Source: Streptomyces sp. TRM49041
GTDB taxonomy: Bacteria > Actinomycetota > Actinomycetes > Streptomycetales > Streptomycetaceae
Direction: 5' to 3'
Assembly (NCBI RefSeq): GCF_008271805.1
Contig: NZ_VSRY01000057.1
Span: 27,244 to 91,243, forward strand
DNA: 64,000 nucleotides
Position numbers and translations under genes: made by a program. Within the stretch, counting starts at the first letter, position 1. Each line of letters starts with the position of its first letter. The notes below the pieces were generated by a model, which ran no database searches, was not told the DNA's origin, and worked only from the letters and a program-made list of their open reading frames with translations. Shown here piece by piece: positions 61,940-64,000 of the stretch.

Positions 61940-62005
61940 AAAGGGGCCAGGCGGCTACGGCCCGCCGGTGAGCACGAGGCCGGCACCTGAGCCGGCACAC
62001 GCGTA

Positions 62006-62034
62006 CGGCCCCGGACGTCACCCGTCCGGGGCCG
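62006..62034. terminator. second hairpin downstream of pepA
   Basis: CGGCCCCGGACG-TCACC-CGTCCGGGGCCG, a perfect 12-bp stem with a 5-base loop. It may be a back-up terminator or a structure in a longer transcript. Confidence 0.6.
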
Positions 62035-62291
62035 TCGCCGTTCCGTTCGCTGACGACGAAATCCGTACGTTCGCAGACAGCGGCGACCTCGGGCCGTGGA
62101 TCATCGTCCGTCTCAGGAACCGGCCCCGCGTCCCGGACCGCGGCGACAAGTGCGAAGATGGGTTCCCGGCAGGACAGGGCCCCCACCACAGGGCCGAAGA
62201 GACAGCGGCCGAACACCAGCCGACCGACCGGTCATCCCCCCGAAGGGGACAAAGGGTCCGGCGACCGGCGCTCATGCATGGAGGACGTGAC

Positions 62292-63680
62292 GTGGCGAAC
62301 GACGCCAGCACCGTTTTCGACCTAGTGATCCTCGGCGGTGGCAGTGGCGGTTACGCCGCGGCCCTGCGAGGTGCGCAGCTGGGCCTGGACGTCGCACTCA
62401 TCGAGAAGAACAAGCTCGGCGGCACCTGTCTGCACAACGGCTGCATTCCCACCAAGGCCCTGCTCCACGCCGGTGAGATCGCGGACCAGGCCCGCGAGGC
62501 GGACCAGTTCGGTGTGAAGACCTCCTTCGAGGGCATCGACATCAAGGGCGTCCACAAGTACAAGGACGATGTGATCGCGGGTCTCTACAAGGGCCTGCAG
62601 GGTCTGGTCGCCTCCCGCAAGGTGACCTACATCGAGGGTGAGGGCCGCCTCTCCTCCCCCACCTCCGTCGACGTGAACGGTCAGCGGGTCGAGGGCCGCC
62701 ATGTCCTCCTCGCCACCGGTTCCGTACCGAAGTCGCTGCCGGGCCTGGAGATCGACGGCAACCGCATCCTCTCCTCGGACCACGCCCTGACGCTGGACCG
62801 GGTCCCGGAGTCCGCGATCATCCTGGGCGGCGGCGTCATCGGCGTCGAGTTCGCCTCGGCGTGGAAGTCCTTCGGCGCGGACGTCACCGTCATCGAGGGC
62901 CTGAAGCACCTCGTCCCGGTCGAGGACGAGAACAGCTCGAAGCTTCTTGAGCGCGCCTTCCGCAAGCGCGGCATCAAGTTCAACCTCGGCACGTTCTTCC
63001 AGAGCGCCGAGTACACCGACAACGGGGTCAAGGTCACCCTGGCCGACGGCAAGACCTTCGAGGCGGAGGTGCTGCTGGTCGCGATCGGCCGCGGCCCGGT
63101 CTCCCAGGGCCTGGGCTACGAGGAGCAGGGCGTCGCCATGGACCGCGGCCACGTCCTGGTCGACGAGTACATGCGCACCAACGTGCCGACGATCTCGGCC
63201 GTCGGCGACCTCGTCCCCACGCTCCAGCTCGCGCACGTCGGCTTCGCCGAGGGCATCCTGGTGGCGGAGCGGCTCGCCGGTCTCACGCCGGTGCCGATCG
63301 ACTACGACGGCGTGCCCCGGGTGACGTACTGCCACCCCGAGGTCGCCTCCGTGGGCATCACCGAGGCCAAGGCCAAGGAGATCTACGGCGCGGACAAGGT
63401 CGTCGCTCTGAAGTACAACCTCGCGGGCAACGGCAAGAGCAAGATCCTCAAGACCGCGGGCGAGATCAAGCTCGTCCAGGTCAAGGACGGTGCCGTGGTC
63501 GGCGTCCACATGGTCGGTGACCGCATGGGCGAGCAGGTCGGCGAGGCTCAGCTGATCTACAACTGGGAGGCGCTGCCGGCCGAGGTCGCCCAGCTGGTGC
63601 ACGCCCACCCGACACAGAACGAGGCGCTCGGCGAAGCGCACCTCGCGCTGGCCGGCAAGCCCCTTCACTCCCACGACTGA
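62292..63680 (+). CDS. lpd: dihydrolipoamide dehydrogenase (E3)
   Basis: A 462-residue FAD flavoprotein that re-oxidises dihydrolipoamide in 2-oxoacid dehydrogenase complexes. FAD motif [20 protein letters not shown]; redox disulfide Cys46/Cys51 in [23 protein letters not shown] motif [20 protein letters not shown]; second FAD motif [19 protein letters not shown]; catalytic His in [23 protein letters not shown] start with GGAGG 7 bases upstream. The E2 gene begins 58 bp downstream, so both subunits are produced together. In Streptomyces this E3 serves the pyruvate and 2-oxoglutarate dehydrogenase complexes. Confidence 0.97.
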   Translation: MANDASTVFDLVILGGGSGGYAAALRGAQLGLDVALIEKNKLGGTCLHNGCIPTKALLHAGEIADQAREADQFGVKTSFEGIDIKGVHKYKDDVIAGLYKGLQGLVASRKVTYIEGEGRLSSPTSVDVNGQRVEGRHVLLATGSVPKSLPGLEIDGNRILSSDHALTLDRVPESAIILGGGVIGVEFASAWKSFGADVTVIEGLKHLVPVEDENSSKLLERAFRKRGIKFNLGTFFQSAEYTDNGVKVTLADGKTFEAEVLLVAIGRGPVSQGLGYEEQGVAMDRGHVLVDEYMRTNVPTISAVGDLVPTLQLAHVGFAEGILVAERLAGLTPVPIDYDGVPRVTYCHPEVASVGITEAKAKEIYGADKVVALKYNLAGNGKSKILKTAGEIKLVQVKDGAVVGVHMVGDRMGEQVGEAQLIYNWEALPAEVAQLVHAHPTQNEALGEAHLALAGKPLHSHD

Positions 63681-63738
63681 CCCTCAGTCACCGGGCGCGA
63701 CCACTTACCGCACAAGTTCGTTAGGAGCAAGTGAAACC

Positions 63739-64000
63739 ATGCCGGTTTCCGTAACCCTGCCGGCGCTCGGCGAGAGCGTCACCGAGGGCACCGTCACCCG
63801 CTGGCTGAAGGCCGAGGGTGAGCGCGTCGAGGCCGACGAGCCGCTGCTCGAGGTCTCCACCGACAAGGTCGACACCGAGATCCCCGCCCCCGCCTCCGGC
63901 ATCCTGTCCAACATCAAGGTCGCCGAGGACGAGACCGTCGAGGTCGGCGCCGAGCTGGCCGTCATCGACGACGGTACGGGCGCCCCCGCCGCGGCCCCCG
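63739..64000 (+). CDS. sucB: 2-oxoacid dehydrogenase E2 (dihydrolipoamide succinyltransferase-like), 5' part
   Basis: Only the first 87 codons are present; the frame runs off the right edge. They form a complete lipoyl domain: [20 protein letters not shown] and the swinging-arm Lys43 in [18 protein letters not shown], then the start of an Ala/Pro linker ([11 protein letters not shown]). E2 carries acyl groups on lipoate between E1 and E3. AGGAG lies 11 bases before the ATG. Context (directly after lpd) and the family N-terminus fit the Streptomyces sucB-type gene, whose product often has two lipoyl domains; the rest cannot be seen. Confidence 0.93.
   Translation, partial: MPVSVTLPALGESVTEGTVTRWLKAEGERVEADEPLLEVSTDKVDTEIPAPASGILSNIKVAEDETVEVGAELAVIDDGTGAPAAAP

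Larger units (their letters stand above)
61897..62291 (+). other. 395-bp intergenic region between pepA and lpd
   Basis: No gene is supported. It holds the pepA terminator, a second perfect hairpin, and a long leader before lpd. GCGAAGATG near 62154 has a passable -10 (AAGATG) that could start the lpd transcript about 130 bases before its GTG. No known riboswitch pattern is recognised in the leader. Confidence 0.55.

Noticed and set aside
60070..61998. Upstream 640 codons of the open frame that contains the Agd3-like gene
   Set aside because: This part is antisense to pepA and has no domain; the protein starts at the ATG with a signal peptide at 60069.
61968..62291. 108-codon N-terminal extension of dihydrolipoamide dehydrogenase
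   Set aside because: It covers hairpins and the leader; the GTG at 62292 with GGAGG gives the exact family N-terminus.

Overview
The window is chromosomal DNA of a Streptomyces-type actinomycete. The GC content is very high with strong third-position G/C bias, GTG and TTG starts are frequent, several promoters look leaderless, and the gene content (MacRS-like two-component system, ROK glucokinase, tandem NlpC/P60 proteins, SAM-IV riboswitch, bcc-aa3 supercomplex genes) is that of the Streptomyces core. I see no phage, insertion sequence, CRISPR array or tRNA. Two genes are cut by the window edges: a D-2-hydroxyacid dehydrogenase at the left and a 2-oxoacid dehydrogenase E2 (sucB-like) at the right.

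Layout. 0-9.9 kb: end of a hydroxyacid dehydrogenase; a response regulator/histidine kinase pair; a PlsC-type acyltransferase diverging from an alpha/beta hydrolase; an EEP-family hydrolase; glucokinase; an ArsA-like ATPase; an SRPBCC protein; a metallophosphoesterase. 10-20 kb: long-chain acyl-CoA ligase, secreted cholesterol-oxidase-like flavoenzyme, PimB'-like glycosyltransferase, GT87-like membrane glycosyltransferase, a metalloprotease-like lipoprotein and two tandem NlpC/P60 hydrolases, one behind a long structured leader. 20-26 kb: NYN-domain protein, rhomboid protease, Lrp-type RAM protein, a class-V aminotransferase under a clear SAM-IV riboswitch, and trpD. 26-35 kb: respiratory chain (ctaE-qcrCAB and ctaC-ctaD-ctaF) with an L,D-transpeptidase lipoprotein between them. 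Much of 1-38 kb follows the Mycobacterium order around Rv2181-Rv2202c (from memory), so it is an old actinobacterial block joining envelope lipids, cell-wall hydrolases and respiration.

35-48 kb: a cysteine desulfurase fused to a TusA-like domain, PfkB sugar kinase, ErpA-type Fe-S carrier, quinolinate synthase NadA (an Fe-S enzyme), a PspA-PspAA-kinase-regulator set that looks like an envelope-stress operon, a DUF3043 membrane protein, a methyltransferase that apparently starts with CTG, and an HtrA-like lipoprotein protease. 48-53 kb: cobalamin nucleotide-loop genes (an MBL-CobU fusion, cobT, cobS) interrupted by a decayed mprF remnant, a rhomboid-like membrane gene and a convergent membrane gene.

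53-60 kb is the most interesting region. Five co-directional, tightly packed genes encode an Agd3-like (CE18) polysaccharide deacetylase, a PelF-type GT4 glycosyltransferase, a large polytopic membrane protein, a spherulin-4 (Sph3/GH135-like) hydrolase and a GH114 (Ega3-like) endo-galactosaminidase lipoprotein. This is the enzyme set of the fungal galactosaminogalactan pathway, with the synthase split into a PelF-like enzyme and a separate membrane protein. I infer a partly deacetylated galactosamine-containing exopolysaccharide. 60-64 kb returns to core metabolism: leucyl aminopeptidase, dihydrolipoamide dehydrogenase and the start of the E2 gene.
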